A stretch of 6,482 nt of DNA from Cyanobium sp. (GTDB lineage Bacteria; Cyanobacteriota; Cyanobacteriia; PCC-6307; Cyanobiaceae): positions 1-6,482 of the forward strand of contig BJHC01000084.1 in assembly GCA_014191535.1 (NCBI GenBank), given 5' to 3'. Under the pieces are notes generated by a model. The model was not told the origin of the DNA and did no database searches. It worked only from the letters and a program-made list of their open reading frames with translations. The position numbers were made by a program, and so were the translations under genes. Shown here piece after piece: positions 6,344 to 6,482 of this stretch (position 1 is its first letter; each line of letters opens with the position of its first letter).

Positions 6344-6347
6344 CCTC
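6344..6347 (-). promoter_or_regulatory. Ribosome binding site of rplO overlapping the rpsE stop
   Basis: GAGG on the minus strand overlaps the rpsE TGA and lies 6 nt before the rplO ATG. This favours re-initiation by ribosomes finishing rpsE. Confidence 0.6.
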
Positions 6348-6482
6348 AGGAGTAAATCTGCTCGAGGGAGATGCCCCGCTCCTTGGCGGTCTCCTTGTGG
6401 GTGCGCAGGCCGGCCAGGGCATCCATGGCGGCGCGGGCGTTGTTGAGGGGGGTCTTCGAACCGAGGCGCTTGGCCAGCACGT
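6346..6482 (-). CDS. rpsE: 30S ribosomal protein S5 (partial, 5' part outside window)
   Basis: S5 (uS5) is on the solvent side of the small subunit near the mRNA entry channel and contributes to decoding accuracy. Only the last 44 codons and the TGA (6348-6346) are in the window: [20 protein letters not shown] followed by [24 protein letters not shown]. This matches the C-terminal helical part of bacterial and plastid S5, in which the segment LGS.NP.N..RA...GL is conserved; here Asn of the NP pair is replaced by Thr (TP). The N-terminal double-stranded-RNA-binding-like domain lies beyond the window edge. The gene order (S5 then L15) supports the call. Confidence 0.93.
   Translation of the reverse strand, partial: VLAKRLGSKTPLNNARAAMDALAGLRTHKETAKERGISLEQIYS

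Noticed and set aside
1..6482. CRISPR array, mobile element, tRNA or rRNA gene
   Set aside because: No regularly spaced repeats, transposase-like frames, terminal inverted repeats or tRNA/rRNA sequence patterns were seen. Conserved genes fill nearly all of the window.

Overview
The window is a stretch of the large ribosomal-protein cluster (the spc/alpha region) of a GC-rich cyanobacterium. Every recognisable gene is on the minus strand, so transcription runs from high to low coordinates. In that order the genes are rpsE (3' end only), rplO, secY, adk, rpmJ, rpsM, rpsK, rpoA, rplQ, truA and rplM (5' part only). The order, the lack of rpmD (L30) between rpsE and rplO, the lack of rpsD between rpsK and rpoA, the 312-residue RpoA beginning MLQYQIDR, and the truA-rplM tail all point to cyanobacteria. 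The high GC content and protein sequences suggest a Synechococcus/Cyanobium-type picocyanobacterium; the genus is an inference from memory of the family.

Layout: 6482-5885 holds the end of rpsE and rplO, 8 nt apart. A 111-nt spacer with a strong terminator-like hairpin leads into secY (5773-4457), which is followed by adk (4401-3853) and rpmJ (3806-3693). Spacers of 131 and 141 nt then flank rpsM (3561-3196). After these come rpsK (3054-2662), rpoA (2605-1667), rplQ (1610-1260) and truA (overlapping rplQ by 4 nt, ending at 385). A 140-nt spacer with small tandem duplications precedes rplM, which runs off the window at base 1.

The cluster joins translation (S5, L15, L36, S13, S11, L17, L13), transcription (RNA polymerase alpha), membrane protein export (SecY), nucleotide balance (adenylate kinase) and tRNA modification (TruA), as growth-linked genes commonly are in bacteria. 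All proteins look complete and intact apart from the two cut by the window edges.

No new biological system is visible. The points worth a second look are regulatory or concern starts: a minus-strand intrinsic-terminator-like hairpin upstream of secY, a weaker pair of competing hairpins at the secY-adk junction, a truA gene with no ATG/GTG/TTG start (probably CTG within a CTGA overlap), GTG starts for rpoA and rpsM, and a general scarcity of Shine-Dalgarno motifs.
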